DNA of 64,000 bases from Streptomyces sp. R28 (GCF_041052385.1 NZ_CP163439.1:7243001-7307000), one strand, 5' to 3'; shown: positions 42,769 through 52,313, counted from the stretch's first letter. Notes: generated by a model not told the origin, from the letters alone. Made by a program: numbers and translations.

Positions 42769-43683
42769 ATGGCATCCACACCTGTCGTCGACGTCAGTGA
42801 TCTACGCAAGTCCTACGGCGGCCGAACCGTCCTCGACGGCGTCTCCTTCGCCGTCGAGGAGGGCGAGATCTTCGGCATCCTCGGCCCGAACGGCGCCGGC
42901 AAGACCACCACCGTCGAGTGCGTCGGCGGCCTGCGCCTCCCCGACGCGGGCCGCGTCCGGGTGACCGGCCTCGACCCCGTCACCGACCACGAGGCCACCC
43001 GCCGGGTCCTCGGCGCCCAGCTCCAGGAGAGCGAGCTGCAGGCCAAGCTCACCGTCCGGGAGGCACTGGAGCTGTACGCCGCCTTCTACCCGGACCCGCT
43101 CGACTGGCGGCCCCTCGCCGAACGCCTCGGCCTGACCGCCAAGCTCACCACCCGGTTCGCCAAGCTCTCCGGCGGACAGAAGCAACGCCTGTTCATCGCG
43201 CTCGCCCTCATCGGCAACCCCCGGATCGTCGTCCTGGACGAGCTGACCACCGGCCTCGACCCGCGCGCCCGCCGGGACACCTGGGAGCTGATCGAGGACG
43301 TCCGCGCGAACGGCGTCACCGTCCTGCTCGTCACCCACTTCATGGAGGAGGCCCAGCGGCTCTGCGACCGGATCGCCGTGATCGACAAGGGCCGGGTGGC
43401 CGCCCTGGACACCCCGGCCGGTCTCATCCGCCGCTCGGCGGGCGCCACCGTCATCAGCTTCACCCCGTCCGCGCCGCTGGACGAGGGCGAACTGAACACG
43501 CTTCCCGCGCTCGCGTCCGTCGAGCACAAGGACGGCCGCCTCACCCTCGCCGGCACCGACGAGACCGTGAACGCCGTCATCACGCTGCTTGCCCGCACCC
43601 GCATCACGGCCCATCAACTGCGTGTCGTCGACGCCACGTTGGACGACGCCTTTCTCGACCTCACGAAGGAGGCGGCGGCATGA
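42769..43683 (+). CDS. ABC transporter ATP-binding protein (DrrA-like)
   Basis: A 304-residue ABC ATPase of the ABC-2/DRA class. It has Walker A LGPNGAGKTTTVECV, signature LSGGQKQRLFIALAL, Walker B IVVLDELTTGLDP and His switch LLVTHFMEEA. The C-terminal 80 residues form the typical DrrA-type extension. ATG 42769 is used because conservation begins there, although no strong ribosome site is seen. Its stop overlaps the permease start. With a two-component system directly downstream, this is a typical BceAB-like or NarL-linked export module, perhaps for antibiotic efflux (inference). Confidence 0.92.
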   Translation: MASTPVVDVSDLRKSYGGRTVLDGVSFAVEEGEIFGILGPNGAGKTTTVECVGGLRLPDAGRVRVTGLDPVTDHEATRRVLGAQLQESELQAKLTVREALELYAAFYPDPLDWRPLAERLGLTAKLTTRFAKLSGGQKQRLFIALALIGNPRIVVLDELTTGLDPRARRDTWELIEDVRANGVTVLLVTHFMEEAQRLCDRIAVIDKGRVAALDTPAGLIRRSAGATVISFTPSAPLDEGELNTLPALASVEHKDGRLTLAGTDETVNAVITLLARTRITAHQLRVVDATLDDAFLDLTKEAAA

Positions 43684-44429
43684 GCACGGTCGTCCTGAAC
43701 AACACCGTACTGAAGGCGGAGATCCGCCTCTTCCGCCGGGAACCCGGCATGCTCTTCTGGATCCTGCTCTTCCCGACCCTGCTGTTGGTGATCCTCGGCT
43801 CGATCCCCTCGTTCCGTGATCCCCAGGCCGACCTCGGCGGTCTGCGGACGATCGACATCTACGTCCCCGTGGCCGTGCTGCTCGGCCTGATCATGGGCGG
43901 GCTCCAGGCCATGCCGCAGACCCTCACCGGCTACCGCGAGCGCGGCATCCTGCGCCGGATGTCCACGACCCCGGTCCGGCCGGCGGCCCTGCTGTCCGCG
44001 CAGATGCTGGTGTACGGAGGTGCCGCCTTGACGTCGGCGCTGCTCGCCCTCGCCGTCGGGCGGCTCGCCTTCGACGTACGACTGCCCGAGCAGCCCTTCG
44101 GATACCTCCTCGCCCTGGTCCTCGCCGTCCTGGTCGCCCTCGCGCTCGGCGCGGTGATCTCCGCCCTGTCCCGGACGACGAAGATCGCCGGCGCCATCGG
44201 GTCCGCGGTGTTCTTCCCGTCGATGTTCTGCGCGGGCGTGTGGGCGCCGGTGCAGACGATGCCGGACGTGTTGGCCCGGATCGTCGGGTACACCCCGTTC
44301 GGCGCGGCCGCCGAGGCGCTGAACCGGTCCGCGGTGGGGGACTTGCCGGGCTGGACCCACCTGGGCGTGCTCGTGGCCTGGACGGTGCTGCTCACGTCCG
44401 CCGCGTCGCGCTGGTTCCGGTGGGAGTAG
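43680..44429 (+). CDS. ABC-2 type permease
   Basis: A 249-residue membrane protein with six helices (about 25-45, 60-80, 100-125, 130-155, 160-180 and 222-240). The pattern LLVILGSIPSF, GYRERGILRRMSTTPVRP and AVFFPSMFCAGVWAPVQTMPDVL is typical of ABC-2 permeases. ATG 43680 overlaps the ATPase gene's stop (ATGA). It is the transmembrane partner of the preceding ATPase. Confidence 0.92.
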   Translation: MSTVVLNNTVLKAEIRLFRREPGMLFWILLFPTLLLVILGSIPSFRDPQADLGGLRTIDIYVPVAVLLGLIMGGLQAMPQTLTGYRERGILRRMSTTPVRPAALLSAQMLVYGGAALTSALLALAVGRLAFDVRLPEQPFGYLLALVLAVLVALALGAVISALSRTTKIAGAIGSAVFFPSMFCAGVWAPVQTMPDVLARIVGYTPFGAAAEALNRSAVGDLPGWTHLGVLVAWTVLLTSAASRWFRWE

Positions 44430-44454
44430 GCAACGGGCCGTGCAGACTGGGCGC

Positions 44455-45717
44455 ATGACCGCAGCGGACACGCAGATCGAGCGGCGCTGGGAGCAGTTGC
44501 ACAGCTTGGGGCCGTACGGGCTGCTCGTCACTGGCGCCGTCCTGTCGGCCATCGCCGCCGACATGATGGACGGCGTCGGCGAGTGGTACGCCGCCGCAGT
44601 CCTGGTCGCCGCGGCGTTCGCGCTGCAGCTGTGGTGGAACCGCACCCGTCACCGCCGGGCCAACCGCGGCCGGTCCCCGTCCCGGGCCGGGACGGCGTAC
44701 TACGTCGTCCGCTGGGCGATCGCCTTCGCGCTCACCTGGATCAACCCGCTCTTCGGGTTCTACGCGGCCACCGGCCTGATGGACGCCGACGAGCTGATCC
44801 CCGGCATGTGGCGGCGGCTCGGACTGTTCGTCACCGCGGTCACCTTGGCCGGCTCGCAGATGGGTGGGCTGCCGCCGAAGAACGGAGGCCAGTGGGCCGC
44901 GTTCGCCGGTCTCCTGGTGGCCAACTTCGGCCTCCAGACGGTCGTAGCCCATCTCACCGAGCAGGAGGAGCGGCGTTCCCTCGACCCGGCCGCCACCATC
45001 GCCGAACTCGAACGCGCCAACACGGCGTTGCAGCAGGCCCTCGACGAGAACGCCGCCCTGCACGCCCAACTCCTCGTCCAGGCAAGGGAGGCGGGCGTCG
45101 CCGACGAACGCCGGCGCCTGGCTGCCGAGATCCACGACACCATCGCCCAGGGCCTGACCGGCATCATCGCCCAGCTCCAGGTCGTCGCGAACGCCCCCGA
45201 CCTGCCCACGGCCCGCACCCATCTCGACCGCGCCTCGGCCCTCGCCCGCCACAGCCTCGGCGAGGCCCGCCGCTCGGTGCACAACCTCGCCCCCGTGGCC
45301 CTGGCGAACGACCCACTGCCCGAGGCCCTGAAGGGCACGGTCGCCGATTGGGCCGAACGGGCCGACATACGCGCCGAGTTCACGGTCACCGGCACCGCGG
45401 AGCAACTCCACGACGAGGTCTCGGCGACGCTGCTGAGGATCGCTCAGGAGGCGCTCTCCAACGCCTCCCGCCACGCCCGGGCGACCCGCGTGGGCGTCAC
45501 CCTCTCCTTCCTCGGCGACGAGGTCATCCTCGACATCCGCGACGACGGGCAGGGCTTCGACCCGCTCACCGTCCCCGAACGTACCCGCACCGGCGGCTTC
45601 GGTCTCGACGGCATGCGCGTCCGCGCCGAACGCATCGCCGGCTCCTTCACCGTCGAGTCCGAGCCGGGGCACGGCACGGCGGTGTCGGCTCGCGTACCGT
45701 TGGTCCGCCATGAGTGA
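44455..45717 (+). CDS. NarL-type sensor histidine kinase
   Basis: A 420-residue kinase. The N-terminal membrane region has four to five helices (about 20-150). A coiled coil (about 175-210) leads to the HisKA_3 domain with phosphoacceptor His in AAEIHDTIAQGLTGI. The HATPase has RIAQEALSNASRHARA and DIRDDGQGFDP, then GGFGLDGMRVRAERI. ATG 44455 is used; GTG 44440 is the alternative. It lies 25 bp after the ABC permease gene and overlaps the response-regulator gene by eight bases, so all four genes probably form one operon. Confidence 0.9.
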   Translation: MTAADTQIERRWEQLHSLGPYGLLVTGAVLSAIAADMMDGVGEWYAAAVLVAAAFALQLWWNRTRHRRANRGRSPSRAGTAYYVVRWAIAFALTWINPLFGFYAATGLMDADELIPGMWRRLGLFVTAVTLAGSQMGGLPPKNGGQWAAFAGLLVANFGLQTVVAHLTEQEERRSLDPAATIAELERANTALQQALDENAALHAQLLVQAREAGVADERRRLAAEIHDTIAQGLTGIIAQLQVVANAPDLPTARTHLDRASALARHSLGEARRSVHNLAPVALANDPLPEALKGTVADWAERADIRAEFTVTGTAEQLHDEVSATLLRIAQEALSNASRHARATRVGVTLSFLGDEVILDIRDDGQGFDPLTVPERTRTGGFGLDGMRVRAERIAGSFTVESEPGHGTAVSARVPLVRHE

Positions 45718-46354
45718 CGACGCCTCGATCTCCGTGCTGATCGTCGACGACCATCCCGTCGTACGGGACGGTCTGCGCGGCATGTTCGACTCCGCGCCCG
45801 GATTCACCGTGCTCGGCGAGGCGTCGAACGGCGTCGAGGCCGTCGAGAAGGCGGACGCCCTCGACCCGGACGTCGTCCTGATGGACCTGCGCATGCCGGG
45901 CGGCGGCGGGGTCGAGGCGATCGCCCACCTCACCCGCACCGGAGCCCGCGCCAAGGTCCTCGTGCTGACCACGTACGACACGGACTCCGACACCCTCCCC
46001 GCGATCGAGGCGGGCGCGACGGGCTATCTGCTCAAGGACGCCCCGCGCGACGAGCTCTTCACGGCGGTCCGCGCCGCCGCCGAGGGCCGAACCGTCCTGT
46101 CCCCGGCGGTCGCCTCCCGTCTGGTCTCCGCGGTCCGCGCGCCCAGGGCCCCCGGCAACGAGCCGCTCTCCGCACGCGAGCGCGAAGTGCTGGCCCTGGT
46201 CGCCAGGGGCACCTCCAACCGCGAGATCGCCCGCGAGCTGTTCATCAGCGAGGCCACGGTGAAGACCCATCTCACCCACCTGTACGCCAAGTTGGGCGTC
46301 AGGGACCGCGCGGCCGCGGTGGCGACGGCGTACGACCGCGGCATCCTCGGCTAG
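45710..46354 (+). CDS. NarL/LuxR-family response regulator
   Basis: A 214-residue regulator. The receiver (5-120) has VDDHPVVRDGL and the phosphoacceptor Asp in DVVLMDLRMPGG. The LuxR HTH at about 148-205 includes LSAREREVLALVARG and EATVKTHLTHLYAKLGV. It is the partner of the overlapping kinase and probably controls the upstream ABC exporter. Its stop codon shares the CTAG palindrome 46351-46354 with the convergent sulfatase gene. Confidence 0.94.
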   Translation: MSDDASISVLIVDDHPVVRDGLRGMFDSAPGFTVLGEASNGVEAVEKADALDPDVVLMDLRMPGGGGVEAIAHLTRTGARAKVLVLTTYDTDSDTLPAIEAGATGYLLKDAPRDELFTAVRAAAEGRTVLSPAVASRLVSAVRAPRAPGNEPLSAREREVLALVARGTSNREIARELFISEATVKTHLTHLYAKLGVRDRAAAVATAYDRGILG

Positions 46355-47775
46355 TCCGGGTACGGCAGCAGGGTGCCGGCGACCTTCTCCCAGGACGTCT
46401 TCAGCTCGGCGAGCAACTCGGGTTCGTCGGGCGCGAGATCGGCCTGCTCGCGCTGGTCGGCGGCGAGGTCGTAGAGGTGGTCGGTGCCGTCGGCGTCCCG
46501 GTAGTACTTCCAGTCGCCGCGCCTGAGGGCCCGGCCCGCCCGCACCCGCCAGAACAGATCCCGCTCCGGCAGCGCCTCGCCCCGCAGCAGGTACCCGGCG
46601 AGGCTGGTGCCGTCCAGCGGATACGCCGGGTCGGGCCGGGCGCCACCCAGCTCCAGCAGGGTCGCCGTCCAGTCGGGGGAGAAGTTCGGCTCGTGGCTGA
46701 CCTGGTGGCCGTCGATACGGGCCGGCCAGCGCACGATCGTCGGCACCCGGATACCGCCCTCCTGGAGCACGAACTTCTCGCCGCTCAGCGGCCACAGGTA
46801 CGACCAGCGCTCGCCGCCGTTGTCGCTGGCGAACACCACGACGGTGTCGTCCTCCTGCCCGGACCGGCGCAGCGCCCCGAGCACCTCCCCGACGGCGGCG
46901 TCGAGGCTCTGCACCATCTCCGTGTACTTCTCGACCGAGCCGCCGTCGTGGTGGTTGAGCGCCTTGCTCACCTCCGCCTGGGACTTGGCGGCGCGGATCT
47001 TCGCGGCGATCTCGGCGCCGGTCTCCTCGTCGCCCTCCGCGAGCCAGGGCCAGTGCGGGGTGGTGAAGTTGAGGTTCAGCAGCCACGGCTTGTCGTGCTC
47101 CCGGCTCACGTACTCCACGGCCCGCTCGGTCAGCACGGTCGTGTAGTACCGCAGGTCCTTGTACTCCGCGTCGCCCTCGTAGAGGTCGTACGTGCCCAGC
47201 TGGCCGAGCTTGGAGAAGTACTCCAGCACGCCGCCGAAGTTGCCGAAGAACTCGTCCCAGCCCGACTTGGTGGGGCTGTAGTCCGGCAGCCAGCCGCAGT
47301 GCCACTTGCCGATGAGGGCGGTGGAGTAGCCCGCCTTCTTCAGGAGGGAGGCGAGTGTGGGGTGGTTCGGGTCCAGCCCTTGCGTCTTGTTGGCGATGGG
47401 CTCGGCGAGCCCGCCCTTCGTACGGCCCGGATAGCGCCCGGTGTACAGGCTGAACCGGGTCGGCGAGCAGGTCGCCGACCCCGAGTACGCGTCGGTGAAC
47501 CGCACCCCCTGCCGGGCCAGCCGGTCCAGGTTCGGGGTCTTGATGTGCGGGGCGCCGTACGAGGACAGGTCGGCCCAGCCGAGGTCGTCGCCGAGGATGA
47601 CCAGGAGGTTGGGGCGCTTCCCGGACGTGGAGGCGGCGCGGGCCTTGAACGGGCGCTCGGCGGGGGTGGCATCGACGGCTGCGGCAGCTTCGCCCGCGGT
47701 GGCCGTACCGGCGACGGCGGTCACGGCGCCGCCGCCGACGAGACCACCGAAGGCGCGGCGGGATATTTCGGGCAT
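46351..47775 (-). CDS. Tat-exported sulfatase (arylsulfatase A family)
   Basis: A 474-residue sulfatase. A Tat signal (SRRAFGGLVGGGAV) starts the protein. Metal-binding Asp63 and Asp64 occur in VILGDDLGWADL. The formylglycine motif is SATCSPTRFSLYTGR with Cys103 in CxPxR context. Further motifs are IGKWHCG and VFASDNGGERWS. ATG 47775 follows GAGGA; upstream GTG codons would destroy the Tat signal. Oxidation of Cys103 to formylglycine needs a generating enzyme, not encoded here. It hydrolyses sulfate esters outside the membrane, probably for sulfur scavenging. Confidence 0.92.
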   Translation of the reverse strand: MPEISRRAFGGLVGGGAVTAVAGTATAGEAAAAVDATPAERPFKARAASTSGKRPNLLVILGDDLGWADLSSYGAPHIKTPNLDRLARQGVRFTDAYSGSATCSPTRFSLYTGRYPGRTKGGLAEPIANKTQGLDPNHPTLASLLKKAGYSTALIGKWHCGWLPDYSPTKSGWDEFFGNFGGVLEYFSKLGQLGTYDLYEGDAEYKDLRYYTTVLTERAVEYVSREHDKPWLLNLNFTTPHWPWLAEGDEETGAEIAAKIRAAKSQAEVSKALNHHDGGSVEKYTEMVQSLDAAVGEVLGALRRSGQEDDTVVVFASDNGGERWSYLWPLSGEKFVLQEGGIRVPTIVRWPARIDGHQVSHEPNFSPDWTATLLELGGARPDPAYPLDGTSLAGYLLRGEALPERDLFWRVRAGRALRRGDWKYYRDADGTDHLYDLAADQREQADLAPDEPELLAELKTSWEKVAGTLLPYPD

Positions 47776-48099
47776 GCGGGGTCCTCGAAAGGGCGTGGGA
47801 GAGAAGGGAGAGAAGGGGGAGGAGGGAGGGGAGGGAAAGGCCACGGCTCAGCGACAGACGGCGCTGGACTGCCGGCACAGATCGACGTGGCGTCGCTCCA
47901 CGAGCGCGACGCCCGCAGACCGGTGTGCCACGGGAAGCCTCATGATCGGCACGCTGCCAGTGGTGCGACCCGAGGGTCAAGGGACGGGCGGCGTAACCGG
48001 CGCGGGTTTCATACGGCGTTCACGGGAGGCGGGTCCGGTCGGCGGAACTGGGCCCGCTCAGTGCCGTGCACCGAGCGGACCCCGCCCTCCCTACGCCGT
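47776..48099 (-). promoter_or_regulatory. Sulfatase upstream region with a polypurine tract
   Basis: A 324-bp gene-free stretch. At 47797-47840 the plus strand is almost pure G and A, with many GGG runs, and would be a pyrimidine-rich leader in the sulfatase mRNA. A minus-strand TTGACC (47978-47973) lies further upstream without a clear -10. I saw no strong palindrome. Confidence 0.45.
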
Positions 48100-48525
48100 T
48101 CAGGCGTACTGCTCGGCCTGGCTCTCCACGTCCTCGATCCCCGTGGGGCGCCCGGCCCGTACCCAGCGTGCGTAGAGCCCGCCGGCGATCAGCAGGGTCG
48201 CGACCAGGGACAGGATGGGCCAGCCGCGCATGGCGAGTACGAAGTCGACGACCAGGGCGCCGATCGGCAGGAAGGTCCAGTTGGGCCCGAAGGCCCGGCC
48301 CGCCGCTGCGGCCGCGCCACCGCCCTTGGGGAAGCGCCGCACCAGTTGCCAGTAGTCGGCGGTGACCACCACGACCAGGCCGATCACCGGCGACATCGTC
48401 GGGATCAGCAGCGCCAGGTCGCCGTCCAGGGCGCGCAGGGCCGCCTCGATGGCGTACGCGACGGAGGAGACCGGGTCGGCGATCACCGCGAAGGCGAAGG
48501 CGAAGGCGAAGGCGAAGAACAGCAC
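48100..48525 (-). pseudogene. Remnant of an APC/KUP-type permease
   Basis: A 141-residue membrane frame. The segment ADPVSSVAYAIEAALRALDGD, then VTADYWQLVRRFPKGGG and LPIGALVVDFVL, matches the first ~100 residues of APC-type permeases (usual length above 400). It then jumps to a short hydrophobic C-terminus. The same frame continues upstream of GTG 48525 with plausible permease-like sequence but meets a TGA, and no ribosome site is visible. The FAFAFAFAF run is encoded by a GCGAAG hexamer repeat. It is most likely a gene decayed by internal deletion, although a short functional protein cannot be excluded. Confidence 0.6.
48487..48517. repeat. Hexanucleotide microsatellite (GCGAAG)n
   Basis: About five consecutive copies of GCGAAG lie at the 5' end of the permease remnant. 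Copy changes would alter length but not frame. Confidence 0.85.
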
Positions 48526-48618
48526 CGCGTGACGCGGCGAACGGCCCGTGACGGGCGCCAGGGCGGCGTCAAGGAGCCGTCAGAACGGCCCGCCCGACCG
48601 CCCCGCACACCAGCCGCT

Positions 48619-50865
48619 TCAGCCGGCAACCTTCAGCAGCAGCACCGCCCGCGCCGGCACCGTGATCGCCGCCCCCGCCCGGTGCTCCACGCCCGGCGCC
48701 CGGCCCTGCTCCTCCCGCGAGGTGTCGACGACCACCTCGTACCGCTCCGCCCACGGCGGCCCCGGCAGCACGAAACTCACCGGCCGGTCCCCGGCGTGCA
48801 GGACGGCGAGGAAGCTGTCGTCGACGATCGGCGCCCCCCGCTCGTCGCGGCCCGGGATGTCCCGCCCGGACAGATACATGCCCAGCGTGGCGGCGGGCGC
48901 GTACCAGTCCCGTTCCGTCATCTCCGTGCCCCGCAGGGTGAACCAGGCGAGGTCCCGCAGGCCGTCGGCCGAGTGTGCCCGCCCGGAGAAGAAGGCCCGC
49001 CGGCGCAGCACGGGGTGCCGGTGCCGCAGCTCGATCAGCCGGGAGGTCAGGTCGAACAGGGCCTTCCAGCCCGGATCCTCCAGCAGCCCCCAGTCCAGCC
49101 AGCTGATCTCGTTGTCCTGGCAGTACGCGTTGTTGTTGCCCCGCTGGGTGCGCCCCAGCTCGTCACCGGCGACCAGCATCGGCACGCCCGTCGACAGCAA
49201 CAGGGTCGTCAGCAGGTTCCGCAACTGCCGCCGCCGCAGCGCCCGTACGCGCTCGTCGTCCGTCTCACCCTCGGCCCCGCAGTTCCAGGACCGGTTGTCG
49301 TTCGACCCGTCCCGGTTGCCCTCCCCGTTCGCCTCGTTGTGCTTACGCTCGTACGACACCATGTCCCGCAGCGTGAAGCCGTCGTGCGCGGTCACGAAGT
49401 TGACGGAGGCGTAGGGCCTGCGACCACCCCACGCGTACAGGTCGCTCGACCCCGACAGGCGGTACCCCAGATCCCGTACGTCCGGCAGCGCGCCCCGCCA
49501 GAAGTCCCGTACGGCATCGCGGTAGCGGTCGTTCCACTCCGTCCACAGCGGCGGGAAGGCACCCACCTGATACCCGCCCGAGCCCACGTCCCACGGCTCG
49601 GCGATCAGCTTCACCCGCCGCAGCACCGGATCCTGCGCGATGACCGCCAGGAACGGCGACAGCATGTCGACGTCGTGCATGGAGCGGGCCAGAGCCGCCG
49701 CCAGGTCGAACCGGAAGCCGTCGACGCCCATCTCCGTCACCCAGTAGCGGAGCGAGTCGGTGATCAGCCGCAGCACGTGCGGCTGGACGACGTGCAGGGT
49801 GTTCCCGCAGCCCGTGTAGTCCGCGTACCGGCGCGCGTCCGACTGCAACCGGTAGTACCCCCGGTTGTCGATGCCCTTCAGCGACAGCGTCGGGCCCAGC
49901 TCGCCCGCCTCCGCCGTGTGGTTGTAGACGACGTCGAGGATGACCTCGATGCCGGCCGCGTGCAGCGCGCTGACCATCCGCTTGAACTCGCCGACCTGCT
50001 GGCCGGTCGTACCGGAGGCGGCGTAGGCGGCGTGCGGGGCGAAGTAGCCGATGGAGTTGTAGCCCCAGTAGTTGCGCAGGCCCTTGCGCAGCAGATGGTC
50101 CTCGTGCGCGAACTGGTGCACCGGCAGCAGCTCCACCGCCGTCACGCCCAGCTTGACCAGGTGCTCGACGGCCGCCGGATGCGCGAGACCGGCGTACGTC
50201 CCGCGCAGCTCCTCCGGGATCCCGGGGTGGAGTTTCGTGAATCCCCGTACATGCACCTCGTAGATGACCGAGTCCGCCCACGGCGTCTTCGGCCGGCGGT
50301 CGTCCGCCCAGTCGTCGTCATCGTGGACGACGACGCCCTTCGGGACGTACGGCGCCGAGTCCCGGTCGTCGCGCACGGTGTCCGCGACATGCTGCTGGGG
50401 CCAGTCGCGGACATGCCCGTACACCTCGGGCGGCAGGCTGAAGTCGCCGTCCACCGCGCGGGCGTACGGGTCCAGGAGCAGCTTCGCCGGGTTCCAGCGG
50501 CCGCCGGTCCACGGGTCCCAGCGGCCGTGCACCCGGTAGCCGTAGCGCTGGCCCGGCATGACGCCCGGCACGAAGCCGTGCCAGATCTCGTGCGTCAGCT
50601 CGGTGAGCTTGGCCCGCGTCTCCTTGCCCTGCTCGTCGAAGAGACACAGCTCCACCGCTTCCGCTCCCCCCGCCCACAGCGCGAAGTTGGTGCCCGCCAC
50701 CCCGTCCGGGCCGACCCGGAAGCGGGCGCCGAGCGGCACGGGCGTGCCCGGCCATACGGGCACGGCAGGGGCTTTGCGCTGCGCGCCGTTCACGACGGCG
50801 GCCGGGCGCCCCTCCTCAGCGGTGACCGCCTCGGCCACCGCCTCCTGCTCGGCTGCGCTCGACAC
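48619..50865 (-). CDS. glgX: Glycogen debranching enzyme GlgX
   Basis: A 748-residue GH13_11 isoamylase-type enzyme. CBM48 at about 40-160 is followed by the catalytic barrel with YEVHVRGFTK, VVYNHTAE, the nucleophile region VDGFRFDLAAAL, acid/base KLIAEPWDVG and NFVTAHDGFTL. GTG 50865 has GGGAGG seven bases upstream; GTG 50880 is the alternative. It removes alpha-1,6 branches from glucan trimmed by phosphorylase, so it completes the degradation arm opposite the GlgE operon 30 kb away. It is divergent from a lipoprotein transpeptidase gene. Confidence 0.94.
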   Translation of the reverse strand: MSSAAEQEAVAEAVTAEEGRPAAVVNGAQRKAPAVPVWPGTPVPLGARFRVGPDGVAGTNFALWAGGAEAVELCLFDEQGKETRAKLTELTHEIWHGFVPGVMPGQRYGYRVHGRWDPWTGGRWNPAKLLLDPYARAVDGDFSLPPEVYGHVRDWPQQHVADTVRDDRDSAPYVPKGVVVHDDDDWADDRRPKTPWADSVIYEVHVRGFTKLHPGIPEELRGTYAGLAHPAAVEHLVKLGVTAVELLPVHQFAHEDHLLRKGLRNYWGYNSIGYFAPHAAYAASGTTGQQVGEFKRMVSALHAAGIEVILDVVYNHTAEAGELGPTLSLKGIDNRGYYRLQSDARRYADYTGCGNTLHVVQPHVLRLITDSLRYWVTEMGVDGFRFDLAAALARSMHDVDMLSPFLAVIAQDPVLRRVKLIAEPWDVGSGGYQVGAFPPLWTEWNDRYRDAVRDFWRGALPDVRDLGYRLSGSSDLYAWGGRRPYASVNFVTAHDGFTLRDMVSYERKHNEANGEGNRDGSNDNRSWNCGAEGETDDERVRALRRRQLRNLLTTLLLSTGVPMLVAGDELGRTQRGNNNAYCQDNEISWLDWGLLEDPGWKALFDLTSRLIELRHRHPVLRRRAFFSGRAHSADGLRDLAWFTLRGTEMTERDWYAPAATLGMYLSGRDIPGRDERGAPIVDDSFLAVLHAGDRPVSFVLPGPPWAERYEVVVDTSREEQGRAPGVEHRAGAAITVPARAVLLLKVAG

Positions 50866-51023
50866 CTGTCGGCCTCCCACGGCTCAGGGACCACACGAAG
50901 GGGAAGGAGAGCCCACGGTGTCCCGGTCCGCGGCTCCCCATCGCGTAGTCCTCCCCACTGTTCTGCCCACCGCATGGCTCGCACTCACGTTTCCCCAGGG
51001 CCGCCCCGGTCGTTGGGGTCTTC

Positions 51024-52265
51024 GTGAGGCACGTACAAGGGCGCGCGCGGCGCGCGGGGGCCGTGTTGGCCGCCGTACTGACATGGGCCGGCCTGCTGGC
51101 CGGGGTGACCGGCTGCACCTCGGACGGCGGCGGCGCCGACCAGATGCTGGGCAAACCGCCGGCGCCCGAGGACGTCATCCGGGTCTTGCCCGACGACCGC
51201 AGCAAGGGCGTACGCCCCGACGACCCGCTGCTCGTCCGGGTGCCCGACGGGCGCCTGGAGTCGGTGAAGGTCGTCAAGTCCCAGGACGCGCAGGAGTTCC
51301 CGGTACCCGGGCACATCTCCAAGGACGGCCTGCGCTGGGAGCCGGAGGACGCCGGGCTCGCGCTGGCCGCCGAGTACACGATCGACGCCGTGGCCGTCGA
51401 CGGCCAGGGACGCCGCAGCGCACGGCACACGACCTTCACCACGTACGTCCCCGAAGAGCGGTTCATCGGATACGTCACCCCCGAGAACCGCTCCACCGTC
51501 GGCACCGGAATGATCGTCTCCCTGGAGTTCAACCGGGAGATCGAGAACCGGGCCGCCGTCGAACGCGCCGTCCAGGTCACCGCCGAGCCGGCCGTCCAGA
51601 TCCGCCCGCACTGGTTCGGCAGGTCCCGGCTCGACTTCCGCCCCGAGCACTACTGGAAGCCCGGCACCCAGGTCACCGTCGCGCTGCGCCTGCGGGACGT
51701 CGAAGGCGCGCCCGGGGTGTACGGACTGCAGTACAAGACGTTCTCCTTCACCGTCGGCCGCCACCAGGTCTCCTTGGTCGACGCCGCCAAGCACACCATG
51801 GAGGTACGGCGCGACGGCGAGCTGCTCACCACCGTGCCGATCACGGCCGGCGCACCCAAGAACACGACGTACAACGGCAAGATGGTGGTCACCGAGATGC
51901 TCGAGCTGACCCGGATGAACGGTGCGACGGTCGGCTTCAAGAAGGCCGACGGCAAGAGCGAGTACGACATCCCGGACGTCCCGCACGCCATGCGCCTCAC
52001 CGACTCCGGCACCTTCCTGCACGGCAACTACTGGGCGGACGCCTCGCTCTTCGGACGGAGCAACGTCAGCCACGGGTGCGTGGGGCTCAGGGACGTCAAG
52101 GGCGGCGGGTCCCAGACGCCTGCGGGCTGGTTCTTCGACCGCAGCCTGATCGGGGACGTCGTCGAGGTCGTCCGTAGCAATGACAAAAAGGTCGCTCCCG
52201 ACAATGGGCTCGGAGGATGGAATATGGGCTGGAAGGAGTGGAGGGCGGGGAGTGCGGTGAAGTAA
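51024..52265 (+). CDS. Lipoprotein L,D-transpeptidase 1
   Basis: A 413-residue lipoprotein with a signal peptide and lipobox LAGVTGC (Cys near 31). Two Ig-like domains (about 55-140 and 140-240) precede the YkuD catalytic domain with HGNYW and SHGCVGLRDV, catalytic Cys352. L,D-transpeptidases form 3-3 cross-links in peptidoglycan outside the membrane. GTG 51024 follows GGGG. It is strongly similar to the next gene in layout and sequence, so the pair arose by tandem duplication. Confidence 0.93.
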   Translation: MRHVQGRARRAGAVLAAVLTWAGLLAGVTGCTSDGGGADQMLGKPPAPEDVIRVLPDDRSKGVRPDDPLLVRVPDGRLESVKVVKSQDAQEFPVPGHISKDGLRWEPEDAGLALAAEYTIDAVAVDGQGRRSARHTTFTTYVPEERFIGYVTPENRSTVGTGMIVSLEFNREIENRAAVERAVQVTAEPAVQIRPHWFGRSRLDFRPEHYWKPGTQVTVALRLRDVEGAPGVYGLQYKTFSFTVGRHQVSLVDAAKHTMEVRRDGELLTTVPITAGAPKNTTYNGKMVVTEMLELTRMNGATVGFKKADGKSEYDIPDVPHAMRLTDSGTFLHGNYWADASLFGRSNVSHGCVGLRDVKGGGSQTPAGWFFDRSLIGDVVEVVRSNDKKVAPDNGLGGWNMGWKEWRAGSAVK

Positions 52266-52313
52266 CAGGACAGGGGGGTGAGTTGCCCGACCAACCGGCT
52301 ATCAGTCGATGTT

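Noticed and set aside
46477..51027. A very long open frame (over 1500 codons) on the plus strand
   Set aside because: It runs antisense to the sulfatase, permease remnant and glgX genes. Its translation is low-complexity Arg/Pro/Val-rich with no domain, as expected for a high-GC shadow frame.
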